Both the position numbers and the translations under genes were made by a program. From Gemmatimonadaceae bacterium (lineage in GTDB: Bacteria; Gemmatimonadota; Gemmatimonadetes; Gemmatimonadales; Gemmatimonadaceae): a stretch of 64,000 nt of DNA. Every line of letters starts with the position of its first letter. Within the stretch, counting starts at the first letter, position 1. Under the pieces are notes generated by a model, which was not told the origin of the DNA, made no database searches, and saw nothing but the letters and a program-made list of their open reading frames with translations. The stretch is from NCBI GenBank assembly GCA_025358925.1, contig JANYHT010000003.1:1-64000 (forward strand). The letters run 5' to 3'. This document shows positions 23,086 through 32,900 of the stretch, in pieces.

Positions 23086-23907
23086 TCAGCGCCGAATGCC
23101 GAGCAAGGCCGCTAGGGCCGCAGCGAGTGCCGCAGCATCTCCCAACTCTGCCGAGAATTGTGGCAGATGCACCGTGCCAGCACGAACTCTCGCCGCGAGG
23201 CCTTCGAGCGCGACCGCCGCCGCTTCAGGGTCGTTGGCAATGTCGAAATCTCGACGAGCTGTCATTGCCCATTCGCCAACCGGAGGTGTCCTCGACGTGG
23301 AATGCGTTACCGGCATGATGTCCATCAATTCGTCGTCGCTCCACATCGGCAGTGATGGCGTTGACACCGCATGCGATTCCGATGTGTCCGCACGCTCGAA
23401 CGCGCGAAGTTCTGCGGCGAGTTCGCTCAGTCGCTGGCCCGCCTCAAGTAACGGCCAATCATCGCGTATCGGCTCGGCTGCCGTCGATGCGGTATCACTT
23501 GATGTCGGGTCTTTCCCCACATCTTCGTGTGCGTACGAAGTCGGACCAACCGACTCAATCGGCTCAACAGCAGCCACAATGTTGTTCGCAATATTGCCCG
23601 CGCCGTCATCGAGGTACGTCGTGATCCAAGGCATCGCGATTGGCGACGACACCTCTGCCATCGGTGACGCGTGGTGGAATGTTGCCTCGACCGTGCCAAG
23701 CTTCTCGTCATGCGTGGTCTCGCGCGCGCCCGCCACGCCAACGCTATATGGTCCCAATTCATCAAGGAGCGCAAATCGCCTCACACGCTGCGCGTCGTCC
23801 GTCAACGCGTCAGTCAACGAAACGGGGCCGGCATACGGCGACGCGTGCGATGATGCTGAAGGCGCGCGATCCAAGAACACGGTGGCAGGCTGCAGCGAGG
23901 GACTCAT
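23086..23907 (-). CDS. Hypothetical protein, acidic/low complexity with helical C-terminus
   Basis: Co-directional ORF between pcm and apt; no family recognised; overlapping opposite-strand ORF makes the strand assignment less certain. Confidence 0.6.
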   Translation of the reverse strand: MSPSLQPATVFLDRAPSASSHASPYAGPVSLTDALTDDAQRVRRFALLDELGPYSVGVAGARETTHDEKLGTVEATFHHASPMAEVSSPIAMPWITTYLDDGAGNIANNIVAAVEPIESVGPTSYAHEDVGKDPTSSDTASTAAEPIRDDWPLLEAGQRLSELAAELRAFERADTSESHAVSTPSLPMWSDDELMDIMPVTHSTSRTPPVGEWAMTARRDFDIANDPEAAAVALEGLAARVRAGTVHLPQFSAELGDAAALAAALAALLGIRR

Positions 23908-23978
23908 ATGGGGTTCATGCTGGCGATGACACCGAATAGTGCAGCACCGCGTGTGATCAAAATAACCACACTCCGACG

Positions 23979-24638
23979 CTAGGCCGGCCAGCCACCGGCC
24001 CCAATCAACGGGACGAATCGGACCGGTACGATGTCACGTCGCTCCAGACGATCACCACGTTTTATCAACAATGTCAGCATCTGTTCGTCCTTGCTGCCGA
24101 GCGGAATAAGCAATCGTCCGCCCTCTGCAAGCTGCGCTTCAAAGGCTGGTGGTAGATCCGGTGCACCCGCACTCACGATGATCGCGTGATACGGAGCATA
24201 CTCGCGCCATCCGAGCGTACCGTCACCCAGCAGGACCGACACGTTTCGTACATTCGCTTTTGCCAATAGCAGGCGCGCTTGATCTAGCAGCGCCGCATGT
24301 CGTTCAACCGAAAACACCTGCTCCGCCAGCGCGCCGAGCAACGCCGTTTGATAGGCAGAACCCGTACCGATTTCGAGCACGCGCTCACGCCCGGTCAGCA
24401 TGAGTTGCTCGAGCGCGCGCGCGTGGACGTACGGTTGTGAAATGGTCTGCCCTTGTCCGATCGGCAGCGCTGAATCTTCGTATGCGCGGTGACGCACCGT
24501 TGAAGGCACGAAAAGATGTCGGGGCACAAGGTCAATGGCGCGAAGCACCGCAAGATCCTTGATGCCCTTCTCTTGCAACGCCTCTACCAGACGACGTCGC
24601 GCTCCGCGAAACTCCGGCTCTACGGAGCTTGCCACCAA
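23979..24638 (-). CDS. pcm: Protein-L-isoaspartate O-methyltransferase
   Basis: DLVPRHLFVPSTVRHRAYEDSALPIGQGQTISQPYVHARALEQL, RVLEIGTGSAYQTALLGAL. Confidence 0.95.
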   Translation of the reverse strand: MVASSVEPEFRGARRRLVEALQEKGIKDLAVLRAIDLVPRHLFVPSTVRHRAYEDSALPIGQGQTISQPYVHARALEQLMLTGRERVLEIGTGSAYQTALLGALAEQVFSVERHAALLDQARLLLAKANVRNVSVLLGDGTLGWREYAPYHAIIVSAGAPDLPPAFEAQLAEGGRLLIPLGSKDEQMLTLLIKRGDRLERRDIVPVRFVPLIGAGGWPA

Positions 24639-25378
24639 TCCGTCTGCGTATCGAGAACATCACGATGTGTGAGGTCGAGATGCAACGGCGTGACCGAGAC
24701 GTAACCATCGTGAACGGCGCGAAAGTCCGAATCTTCTGGACCACTCCACTCGACCGAGCCGCCACCAATCCACACAATGTCCCTGCCCCACGGATCTTTC
24801 ATGCGGGCAATCGAATCGCTAAATACGCGACGACCCAGACGCGTCAATCGTACGCCCTTGACTTCATCAGCGACAATCGGCGGGAGATTCACGTTCATCA
24901 CGGTGTGCTTCGGAAACGCAGGCAGCGACATGAGATGCAACAGAAGTTTCCGTAACATTTCAACTTGTGTTTCAAGTCGTGCGTCGGAGCCGAGCACACG
25001 TCCGGCAAACGAAACGGCGATAGCCGGAATACCAAGGGCGAGGCCTTCCATCGCCGCAGCGACGGTGCCGGAATAAAGCACGTCCTCGCCCATGTTTGGA
25101 CCATGGTTAATACCGCTAATGACAAAATCCGGACGCACATCCAACAGCGCCTCGCACGCAAGCATGACGCAATCGGTCGGCGTACCATCAACTTGCCAGC
25201 GACGCTCACTGAGGCGGACTGGCCGCAACGGATGATGTAACGTAAGCGAATGGCTGGTGGCGCTTTGTTCGCGATCGGGCGCTACGACATACAGCTCGCC
25301 GAGCGGCGCGCACGCCTCTTCGAGGATCGACAACCCTTTGGCTAAAATCCCATCGTCGTTGCTGAGGAGTATTCGCAT
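24620..25378 (-). CDS. surE: 5'/3'-nucleotidase SurE
   Basis: MRILLSNDDGILAKGLSILEEA, VVAPDREQSATSHSLTLHHPLR, SGINHGPNMGEDVLYSGTVAAAMEG. Confidence 0.97.
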   Translation of the reverse strand: MRILLSNDDGILAKGLSILEEACAPLGELYVVAPDREQSATSHSLTLHHPLRPVRLSERRWQVDGTPTDCVMLACEALLDVRPDFVISGINHGPNMGEDVLYSGTVAAAMEGLALGIPAIAVSFAGRVLGSDARLETQVEMLRKLLLHLMSLPAFPKHTVMNVNLPPIVADEVKGVRLTRLGRRVFSDSIARMKDPWGRDIVWIGGGSVEWSGPEDSDFRAVHDGYVSVTPLHLDLTHRDVLDTQTDWWQAP

Positions 25379-25403
25379 ATGAGAATGTACGTCAAAAACG
25401 CCG

Positions 25404-25781
25404 CTAGGGCGCGGTCAACGCATCCACAGCGATGGAGCCGAGCAATGCGGACAGCTCCGTCAAATCACGTTCGAGCGATTCAATCGTTTGTACCTCGAGC
25501 GCCGCGCGAGCGGCGGTACGAAGCGTGCCAGTTTTGCGATGCTCGTCCAACTTTTGTCGCGCTCCGTCGATGGTGTACTTCTCCGTGTACAACAGCTGCT
25601 TGACAAGTAGAATTACATCAACTTCCCGTCGCGCGTAAACGCGATTGCCGCTTCGATTTTTTGCGGGATTGAGCAGCTTGAACTGACTCTCCCAATAGCG
25701 CAGCACATGCGGTTTCAGGTCGGTGAGCGCGCACACTTCACCGATCGAATAGAATTCCTGCACTGGCTCGCCACGCAACAC
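25404..25781 (-). CDS. MerR family transcriptional regulator
   Basis: YSIGEVCALTDLKPHVLRYWESQFKLLNPAKNRSGNRVYARREVDVILLVKQLLY MerR wHTH. Confidence 0.9.
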   Translation of the reverse strand: MLRGEPVQEFYSIGEVCALTDLKPHVLRYWESQFKLLNPAKNRSGNRVYARREVDVILLVKQLLYTEKYTIDGARQKLDEHRKTGTLRTAARAALEVQTIESLERDLTELSALLGSIAVDALTAP

Positions 25782-25790
25782 GCCGCCGCC

Positions 25791-26798
25791 TCAGTCCCGT
25801 TCAGCGCGAAGCTCGCGCGCCATCAGGTCGGCAATCGCTTCGCGAGGCGCTTGGCCGGCGAACAAAATTCTGTGCACAGCATCGATGATTGGCATCTCCA
25901 CGCCCACGCGATCCGCAAGCGCCTTCGCGCTCTGCGCATTCAGCACACCTTCCGCGACGCTATCCTTGCCCGCGAGCGCATCATTCAGCGACTGTCCCTG
26001 ACCAATTGCCACACCCACGGCACGGTTACGCGACAGGGCTCCTGTGCACGTCAGCACGAGATCACCGAGACCTGCTAAGCCCGCAAACGTTTCGGCGCGT
26101 GCACCCAGTGCGACACCGAGTCGCGTCATTTCGGCGAGACCGCGTGTCATCAGCGCGGCACGTGGATTATATCCCAAGCCGAGTCCATCGAGAATACCGG
26201 TCGCGACCGCCATCACGTTCTTGAGCGCACCACCAAGCTCGACGCCAATAACATCATCACTGGTGTACACACGAAAATTGGGTGCACTCATGAGTCGCTG
26301 CACAAACTTCGCCCCCTCGTGCACCGCGCATGCGGCGACAATTGCAGTCGGCTGACCCGCCGCCACTTCCGCCGCGAAACTCGGACCGCTGACGGCGATG
26401 ACGGCGTGACCGTTCGCTTCCTGCATCACGACGTCAGTCATCAACGATAGCGACTCGAGTTCAATGCCCTTCGTCGCTACGGCGAGCACGGCATTTGCAC
26501 GCACGGCACCTCGACCTGCCGCAACCACCCCGCGCAAGACATGCGACGGCGCCGCATACACCACAAGCTCCGCATCACGCAGCGCGTCGCCCATGTCGCT
26601 CGTTGCTCGGAGCGCTGTCGCCAACGTTGCTCCCGCAAGAAACCGTGGATTCTCGTGGCGCGTGTTCACCGCATCAACCACATCGGCCTCGCGCGCCCAG
26701 AGCGCAACGGAGTGACCGTTTCGCACCAATCGATCGGCGATCGCCGTGCCCCACGCGCCCCCTCCGATGACGGCGCATTGCGCTGACGCCAGGCTCAT
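25791..26798 (-). CDS. gpsA: NAD(P)H-dependent glycerol-3-phosphate dehydrogenase
   Basis: AVIGGGAWGTAIADRLVRNGHSVALWARE, VELGGALKNVMAVATGILDGLGLGYNPRAALMTRGLAEM. Confidence 0.96.
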   Translation of the reverse strand: MSLASAQCAVIGGGAWGTAIADRLVRNGHSVALWAREADVVDAVNTRHENPRFLAGATLATALRATSDMGDALRDAELVVYAAPSHVLRGVVAAGRGAVRANAVLAVATKGIELESLSLMTDVVMQEANGHAVIAVSGPSFAAEVAAGQPTAIVAACAVHEGAKFVQRLMSAPNFRVYTSDDVIGVELGGALKNVMAVATGILDGLGLGYNPRAALMTRGLAEMTRLGVALGARAETFAGLAGLGDLVLTCTGALSRNRAVGVAIGQGQSLNDALAGKDSVAEGVLNAQSAKALADRVGVEMPIIDAVHRILFAGQAPREAIADLMARELRAERD

Positions 26799-27409
26799 GC
26801 GCGCTTTTCCTGCGTGCGACCAATACGCCGTTCTTCACCACGACGCAAGCGACCAATGTTTTCTCGATGCGTCCAAAACACAAACGCCGACACCGACATA
26901 CTGACCAGCACGAGCGGCGTGAATTGTCGTTCCTGGATCAGGAGCACCAGCGGCAAAACAACCGCACCGATCAGCGAGCCCAGTGACACGTAACGTGAGG
27001 CCGCGACAACGAGAATAAACGCGATCAGCGCGCACGCCGCAGCAGTGGGTGCGAGCGCGAGAAAAACGCCACTCGCTGTAGCAACACCTTTACCGCCGCC
27101 CTTTCCCAATAAAAAAATTGGTCGCACATGACCGAGAATGGCAGCAACTCCAAAGGCAACACCCCACGGCCAACCCCCGCGCACGTGTGCGAAAGTCGGC
27201 AGCAACAGCACGGGTAGGACGCCCTTCAACATGTCCGCAACGTAGACAAACAGTCCCCACGGCCAACCTAGTGTTCGTAACACGTTTGTCGCGCCAAGAT
27301 TGCCCGACCCCACCTTACGCAGATCAACACCGTTTGCGCGACCCACGAGGAACGCAACTGGTATGGAGCCGATGAGATATGCGGCAATGATCGCAACAAT
27401 CCCGATCAT
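26795..27409 (-). CDS. plsY: Glycerol-3-phosphate acyltransferase PlsY
   Basis: [61 protein letters not shown]; start trimmed to 27409. Confidence 0.95.
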   Translation of the reverse strand: MIGIVAIIAAYLIGSIPVAFLVGRANGVDLRKVGSGNLGATNVLRTLGWPWGLFVYVADMLKGVLPVLLLPTFAHVRGGWPWGVAFGVAAILGHVRPIFLLGKGGGKGVATASGVFLALAPTAAACALIAFILVVAASRYVSLGSLIGAVVLPLVLLIQERQFTPLVLVSMSVSAFVFWTHRENIGRLRRGEERRIGRTQEKRA

Positions 27410-28722
27410 GTCGGCGCGCTCTTCCGCCGCATGAGCAACCGGAGCGGTGAGCCGAGAAAGCCCCACTTATCGCGAAATCCGTTGTGCAAATAGCGGATGT
27501 AATTCTCGGGGATGAGCTCCGGATGATTGCCGAAGATCGCAAATGTGGGCGGTTCAATTTCAACCTGCGTTGCGTAATTAAGCTTGACCTCACGTCCTGC
27601 CGCCTGCGGGGGCTGCAAGCGCGCCAGCAACTCTCCGAGCGCATCGTTCACATGCGATGTGGAAATGCGACGAGTGCGTTGTCCCTGCACCGCGAGTGCG
27701 ATGTCTAACACTTTCGTGACGCGCATTCCGGTTTTCGCCGACGTGAATAGGAACGGCACGTTTGCCAAATACGGCGCCTTTTCAATGACCTCTTTTTTCA
27801 TTTTCTCCGCACTCTTGCCGTCCTTCTCGTCGTAAATATCCCATTTGTTCATGACGAGCACGAGCCCGCGACCGGCGTCCCAGACCAACGTGGCGATCTT
27901 GAGATCCTGATTCTGCAATCCTTCGGTGGCGTCGATCATGAGCAGACAAACGTCGGCCGAATCGATCGCACGACGCGTGCGCAACGAGGCATAAAACTCG
28001 ACACCATCGTCGATCTTGGATTGCCGCCGAAGGCCTGCCGTGTCGACGAAAATCAGATCTTGCTCCTTATAGCGCATCGGCGCATCGATCGAATCGCGCG
28101 TCGTGCCCGCTTCGTCGTTCACGACCAATCGTTCTTCGCCGAGCAACCGATTGACGAACGACGATTTGCCGACATTCGGACGACCGATGACCGCGATACG
28201 GACAGCATCGTCTTCTTGTTCCGGTGCTTCCGGAATGCGCTCGACGATCGCATCGAGAACGTCACCAGAGCCCTTCCCATTTTGCGCCGAGAGCGGAAAC
28301 ACATCACCGGCGCCCAATCGATAAAACTCGAAATAGTCGGAGCTGCTGGGGTCATCGACCTTATTCGCGATAATCATCCACGGCTTCTTCGCGTGCCGCA
28401 GCAAATCAACCAATCGTGCATCGCTCGGATGCACGCCAACCTTCGCGTCCACGACCAAAAGCAGCATGTCTGCCTCTTCGATGGCCTGCATGACTTGCTT
28501 GCGGATCTCGTTGTCCATCGGCTCGTTCGAGTCTTCGATGAGACCACCGGTGTCAACCAGCCAAAAATGACGACCTGCCCATTCCGCCTGACTGAAATGA
28601 CGATCACGTGTGGTGCCCGCCTCTTCACTCACGATAGCGGACGCATCACCGATGATGCGATTGAACAGTTGCGACTTGCCCACGTTGGGGCGGCCGACGA
28701 TTGCTACGACTGGGAGATTCAT
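27406..28722 (-). CDS. der: Ribosome biogenesis GTPase Der (EngA)
   Basis: Two G domains ([38 protein letters not shown]) and C-terminal KH-like domain. Confidence 0.98.
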   Translation of the reverse strand: MNLPVVAIVGRPNVGKSQLFNRIIGDASAIVSEEAGTTRDRHFSQAEWAGRHFWLVDTGGLIEDSNEPMDNEIRKQVMQAIEEADMLLLVVDAKVGVHPSDARLVDLLRHAKKPWMIIANKVDDPSSSDYFEFYRLGAGDVFPLSAQNGKGSGDVLDAIVERIPEAPEQEDDAVRIAVIGRPNVGKSSFVNRLLGEERLVVNDEAGTTRDSIDAPMRYKEQDLIFVDTAGLRRQSKIDDGVEFYASLRTRRAIDSADVCLLMIDATEGLQNQDLKIATLVWDAGRGLVLVMNKWDIYDEKDGKSAEKMKKEVIEKAPYLANVPFLFTSAKTGMRVTKVLDIALAVQGQRTRRISTSHVNDALGELLARLQPPQAAGREVKLNYATQVEIEPPTFAIFGNHPELIPENYIRYLHNGFRDKWGFLGSPLRLLMRRKSAPT

Positions 28723-30014
28723 GCGGCAGGGCTGAACGCCGCGTCACCTTCCGGGACCAGCGCGTCTATGAAGTCATACGAGGGGTAAACAGGCATGGGC
28801 AGCGTTTCACGCAGCGCCACGAACGACTCCTCATCGAGAAACAATCCATCATCGTTGATGCATTCGGCTGGAATCAACGCGAGGTCGAGGTCATGTCGAC
28901 CGGCCAGTGCGCGCCGAATATCCGCGCCAACGAGGAGGCCGGCCGTTGTGGTCGTCGGCCCGAACAGCGAGTTCTCCATCGGGATGAGCACGAACTCCGC
29001 ACCCGTCGCTTCATGCAATTGCGCGAGCAACTCCGGCATCAGTGCGGCCATCGACACGCCGGTCACAATACCAATGCGGCGGCGATCAAGTCGCGGCAAT
29101 TGCGACAAGCCAGCGAGCACGCGCATACGTAACGACGTAACGGCACCTACACCGTTCTCAATTTGCGAGAACTCGCCGTAGTGTTCAACGTTTGGCAACT
29201 CGCGCTCCGCAAGCAGGTACAGCTCATCAGAACCATACACCCAACGCTCCCCACGCTCGACCAACGCGCGCGCTTCCCAACGCTCAATGGCATCGAGTAA
29301 CAGCCGCGAATTGTCCCGATCCATCGACTTGCCGTCGTATAAATGCGAAAATTGCGTCACACCAACCGGGACCAAGGCGACCGACAACACCGCGTCGCCG
29401 AGATTCCACAAATCCGTGAGCGACGCTTCCAGCACGTTTCCATCGTTCAGTCCCGGTACAATGACCATCTGTCCGTGAAACTGAATGCCACCTGCCGCCA
29501 AACGCGTGAGCTGTTCGACGATATTCGGCACGCGTGGATTGTTCAACAAAATCTTTCGCGCTTCCCACGGCGTTGCATGCACCGACACGTACAGCGGCGA
29601 CAGGCGATACTCGAGAATCCGTGCGATGTCCTTTTCCTTCACATTCGACAGCGTCGCGAAATTCCCGTAGGCAAACGAGAGCCGATAGTCGTCGTCGCGT
29701 ACATACAGCGATTTGCGCAATCCCTTTGGTAACCCTTCGATAAAGCAGAACTCGCATCGATTTGCACAACGTCGAACAGTTGGCGGCGCGAGCTCCACGC
29801 CCATACTGTCGCCCTCCGTTCGTTCAATGTCGTACTCAACGAGCTCTCCGTGGGGCATTCGCGCTGATACCATGAACGCCTCGTCCGCTGTTAAAAACTC
29901 CCAATCGAGGAAGTCTTCTAGCGGCCGCTCGTTCACGGCGATCAGTTCAGTGCCAGGGACGATGCCAACCTGCTCGGCGATGCTCCCTGGGTTAACGCGA
30001 GTGACTCGGACCAT
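28719..30014 (-). CDS. DUF512 family protein: PDZ domain plus radical-SAM-type CX3CX2C cluster motif
   Basis: VTRVNPGSIAEQVGIVPGTELIAVNERPLEDFLDWEF (PDZ), RRCANRCEFCFIEGLPKGLRKSLYVRDDDYRLSFAYGNFATLSNV; start trimmed to ~30014. Confidence 0.9.
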   Translation of the reverse strand: MVRVTRVNPGSIAEQVGIVPGTELIAVNERPLEDFLDWEFLTADEAFMVSARMPHGELVEYDIERTEGDSMGVELAPPTVRRCANRCEFCFIEGLPKGLRKSLYVRDDDYRLSFAYGNFATLSNVKEKDIARILEYRLSPLYVSVHATPWEARKILLNNPRVPNIVEQLTRLAAGGIQFHGQMVIVPGLNDGNVLEASLTDLWNLGDAVLSVALVPVGVTQFSHLYDGKSMDRDNSRLLLDAIERWEARALVERGERWVYGSDELYLLAERELPNVEHYGEFSQIENGVGAVTSLRMRVLAGLSQLPRLDRRRIGIVTGVSMAALMPELLAQLHEATGAEFVLIPMENSLFGPTTTTAGLLVGADIRRALAGRHDLDLALIPAECINDDGLFLDEESFVALRETLPMPVYPSYDFIDALVPEGDAAFSPAA

Positions 30015-30113
30015 GCCTCGATACGAAACGAGGGACAGGCCACGGCGGCCGTCCCCCGGATAAAGTGCGTGACGACCGAGCGCCGTCCCAGCAAACAAAA
30101 TCTATGAGGACAG

Positions 30114-30150
30114 CGGTCCGAAGTCAATCAAATACATGGACTTCGGACCG
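30114..30150. repeat. Perfect 12-bp inverted repeat CGGTCCGAAGTC-N13-GACTTCGGACCG
   Basis: Read directly; in the spacer between the TPR gene stop (30185, minus) and the DUF512 gene start (~30014, minus). Confidence 0.85.
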
Positions 30151-30184
30151 TACACCGCGTGCGAAACTTCACGTCCGTAGCGGG

Positions 30185-31672
30185 CTATTTAATCGGCGCG
30201 TAGCGAAAGGCAATCGCGGTCGGCGATTCGACCTTGACGGAAAACGTGGTTGATGCCCCTGCGTCCACCGGCCCAACCGCGACGTCCTTCGCACCAACCA
30301 CAGTACCGTTCGCATCGAGTAACTCGAACTTGATGGTCCACGATCCGGCTTTATCGCTTTCGTTATTCAGGTTTCCTTGCAGTTGGAACGACGTGCCAGA
30401 TCTTGAGGCAAGAAATACTGTCACGCGCGGATTGATCTTGTCCCTCGTGGCAATCGCTGACACCGTCGAATCACCATACGCTTTCTTCTTTGCTGGGTCA
30501 GTCTCAACCCGCTGACGCAGCTGCCAGTAACCGGCGTGCATGCGCCATGTGTCCGGGTTGTTTGGATCCACGACGATGAGCCGGAGTGAGACAGGACCCA
30601 TGCGTTCCGTGTCCTTCAGCTGAAACAACACGTTCGCGAGATTCAGCAACGCGACTCTGTGGTACGGATTTTTTTTCAGTCCGTTTTCGAACATCGCCAC
30701 CGCGTCTTTGTCGCGACCTGCTGCGGCAGCGTTGGACGCCGCCTCGAACAACTGGATATCGCTAAAGCGATCCGGGCTGATGAGCATGTCGCCGAAAATA
30801 GCCTGCACGGCCGCAGTATCGCCCGACATGCGCATGGCGCGTCCGAGCGCCTGCTGCGCATTTGGTTCACCCGGTGCGTCCTTCAGGTAATCCTCGAGCA
30901 ACGCCCGACCCTTCTTGATTTCGCGATCACGCTCCTCGCCCTTGAGCTGCTCGGCACGTGTGAGTCCAATTACGGCAAGGTTATAGCGGCTCTGTTGCTT
31001 CACTTTCTTATAAATAGTGTCCGCGCCCGAGAGCTCGATAACCTTCGCCATCGCCAACGCGGCGCTGTCGAGTTGGTTCTGCTTCTGATACACGGCGGAG
31101 AGCACATTCCACGGGCGCGGGTCCGTGCTCGCGACTTGCATTGCCAAGTGCGCAAAGTACGAAGCAGAGTCAGGTTTGTCCGCGTTCATGGCCGCGACTG
31201 ATTTGTTGAGCACGTCGGTAAAAAATCGCTGACGATATGGCGCCACGATTGCGCGACACTGCGGCATGAGTCGTTCAATGACGGTCGCTGCCGAGTCAAG
31301 AGCCAGCAACAAGTTGTGTGAGCCTTGCGGATTACTAGTAAATCCGACAACGCCACGTTTCATGACAAACGGCGCTCCATCGACTTGCAGATACTGCGCG
31401 TACGTGCGCAGCAGCATGAACTGCCGACCCGGTTCGTTATTAATGCGGTCCGCGTTGTCGGTGAGCACACGAATGGAGTTGGCAAGATGTTTCGGCACTT
31501 CGTCGGGCCGTTTCGCCGTCGCCGCGGCGAGGATGTACTGCTTTGCGCCGTTGACCTGATACGGGCTATCGTCCTTGATGTCGCATTTCAGTGTTTGTGC
31601 CACGAGCGTGACTGGCAGCGTCACCGTGCCAGTCGCCATCATGCACCACATCAACCATCGCTGTCGCCTCAT
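30185..31672 (-). CDS. Exported TPR protein with C-terminal FxLyD-like beta domain
   Basis: Signal peptide MRRQRWLMWCMMATGTVTLPVTLVAQ; TPR-like repeats (HRVALLNLANVLFQLKDTERM); C-terminal GSWTIKFELLDANGTVVGAKDVAVGPVDAGASTTFSVKVES. Confidence 0.75.
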   Translation of the reverse strand: MRRQRWLMWCMMATGTVTLPVTLVAQTLKCDIKDDSPYQVNGAKQYILAAATAKRPDEVPKHLANSIRVLTDNADRINNEPGRQFMLLRTYAQYLQVDGAPFVMKRGVVGFTSNPQGSHNLLLALDSAATVIERLMPQCRAIVAPYRQRFFTDVLNKSVAAMNADKPDSASYFAHLAMQVASTDPRPWNVLSAVYQKQNQLDSAALAMAKVIELSGADTIYKKVKQQSRYNLAVIGLTRAEQLKGEERDREIKKGRALLEDYLKDAPGEPNAQQALGRAMRMSGDTAAVQAIFGDMLISPDRFSDIQLFEAASNAAAAGRDKDAVAMFENGLKKNPYHRVALLNLANVLFQLKDTERMGPVSLRLIVVDPNNPDTWRMHAGYWQLRQRVETDPAKKKAYGDSTVSAIATRDKINPRVTVFLASRSGTSFQLQGNLNNESDKAGSWTIKFELLDANGTVVGAKDVAVGPVDAGASTTFSVKVESPTAIAFRYAPIK

Positions 31673-31739
31673 CAGATTTGCTCCGTGTCGTTGCTGCAGA
31701 TCATAATTGGTCGCGCTTGCAGCGCGCCCTCTGAATTTA

Positions 31740-32900
31740 CTACACCCTATACGACGCACCGGCACCGGTGTTGAAGAGCACCACTTCTGCGGTGCGTGCA
31801 ATTGTGCCCTGCGTCACGGCATCCCGCAGCACCGATAGCGCGCAGCCACCCTCAGGCGCGGCGTCGATACCAGATGCAACGGACAACGTTCGCGTCCATG
31901 TCCGGATCGCGTCCTCGGTCGCGGTTGCGGCAACGCCGCCTGCTTCACGTAAGATGCGCAACAGCAGTTGATCGCCGAGTGGCGACGGGACTCGGAGACC
32001 GCTGGCGTATGTCATCGGGTCGATCCACGGCTCCGCTTTCGATTGCCCCGCTGCAAACGCTCGCGCAATGGGTGCGCAGCCGGCGGCCTGTGCAACGACA
32101 TACGCGGGCTGCTTGCTGCCAGCCGGTAACCATCCACCGGCAAGCAATTCATTAATCGCCTTCCAAATCCCGATGGTCCCTTCGCCACCGCCGGTGGGAT
32201 AAACAATCACGTCGGGGACGCGCCAACCCAACTGTTCGGCAACTTCGAAACCCATCGTTTTCATACCCTCCACTCGATACGGTTCGCGCAGCGTGGAGAC
32301 GTTGAAGTACCCTGTCTCTGCCGCATAGGCGATTGCTAACTTTCCAGCGTCACCTATATGCCCATCAATGCGAACTAGTGTCGCTCCCATCGCCTCAATG
32401 GTGTCGAGAATTGGGCGCGGCGTTGTTGCGGGCGCGAACACACGGACTGGAATGCCTGCAGCGGCCCCATAGGCGGCGAGTGCTGCACCGGCGTTGCCGG
32501 CAGTCGGTACGACGAGTCCGGGCACCCCTGCACCCCTCGCACGCGTCACTGCAGCGCTCATTCCGCGCGCTTTGAACGACACGGTGGGATTCTGTCCTTC
32601 GTCCTTGATCCACAAGCGACGCACGCCCACGGCATCGGCTAACGCCGGCGATTCGCGCAATGGTGTAAGCCCTTCGCCCAAACTCACCGGTACTTCGTTT
32701 GCGAGGAGCGGCATAAATGGCGCGTAACGCCAAGCATCCCACCGGGGCGCAAGCAGCGTACCGACCGGTACAGCGGTGTACCGCGCAAACAGCGGCTGTC
32801 CGCAGGACTTACAAATAGACGCACCCACAAGGGGCGCTTCGGTGTCGCACGCGGAACAGAAAAGCCGCCATGGCACGACGTCAGTCGGGGACGTGGTCAT
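31740..32900 (-). CDS. thrC: Threonine synthase
   Basis: N-terminal zinc ribbon CSACDTEAPLVGASICKSCG, KDEGQNPTVSFKARGMSAAVTRA, PTAGNAGAALAAYGAAAGI, PTGGGEGTIGIWKA. Confidence 0.9.
   Translation of the reverse strand: MTTSPTDVVPWRLFCSACDTEAPLVGASICKSCGQPLFARYTAVPVGTLLAPRWDAWRYAPFMPLLANEVPVSLGEGLTPLRESPALADAVGVRRLWIKDEGQNPTVSFKARGMSAAVTRARGAGVPGLVVPTAGNAGAALAAYGAAAGIPVRVFAPATTPRPILDTIEAMGATLVRIDGHIGDAGKLAIAYAAETGYFNVSTLREPYRVEGMKTMGFEVAEQLGWRVPDVIVYPTGGGEGTIGIWKAINELLAGGWLPAGSKQPAYVVAQAAGCAPIARAFAAGQSKAEPWIDPMTYASGLRVPSPLGDQLLLRILREAGGVAATATEDAIRTWTRTLSVASGIDAAPEGGCALSVLRDAVTQGTIARTAEVVLFNTGAGASYRV

Noticed and set aside
23003-23929. 308-aa + ORF antisense to the pcm-apt hypothetical gene
   Set aside because: Ser/Ala/Arg-rich shadow-ORF composition, overlaps the end of apt on the opposite strand, no recognisable motif; minus strand preferred, though flagged as uncertain
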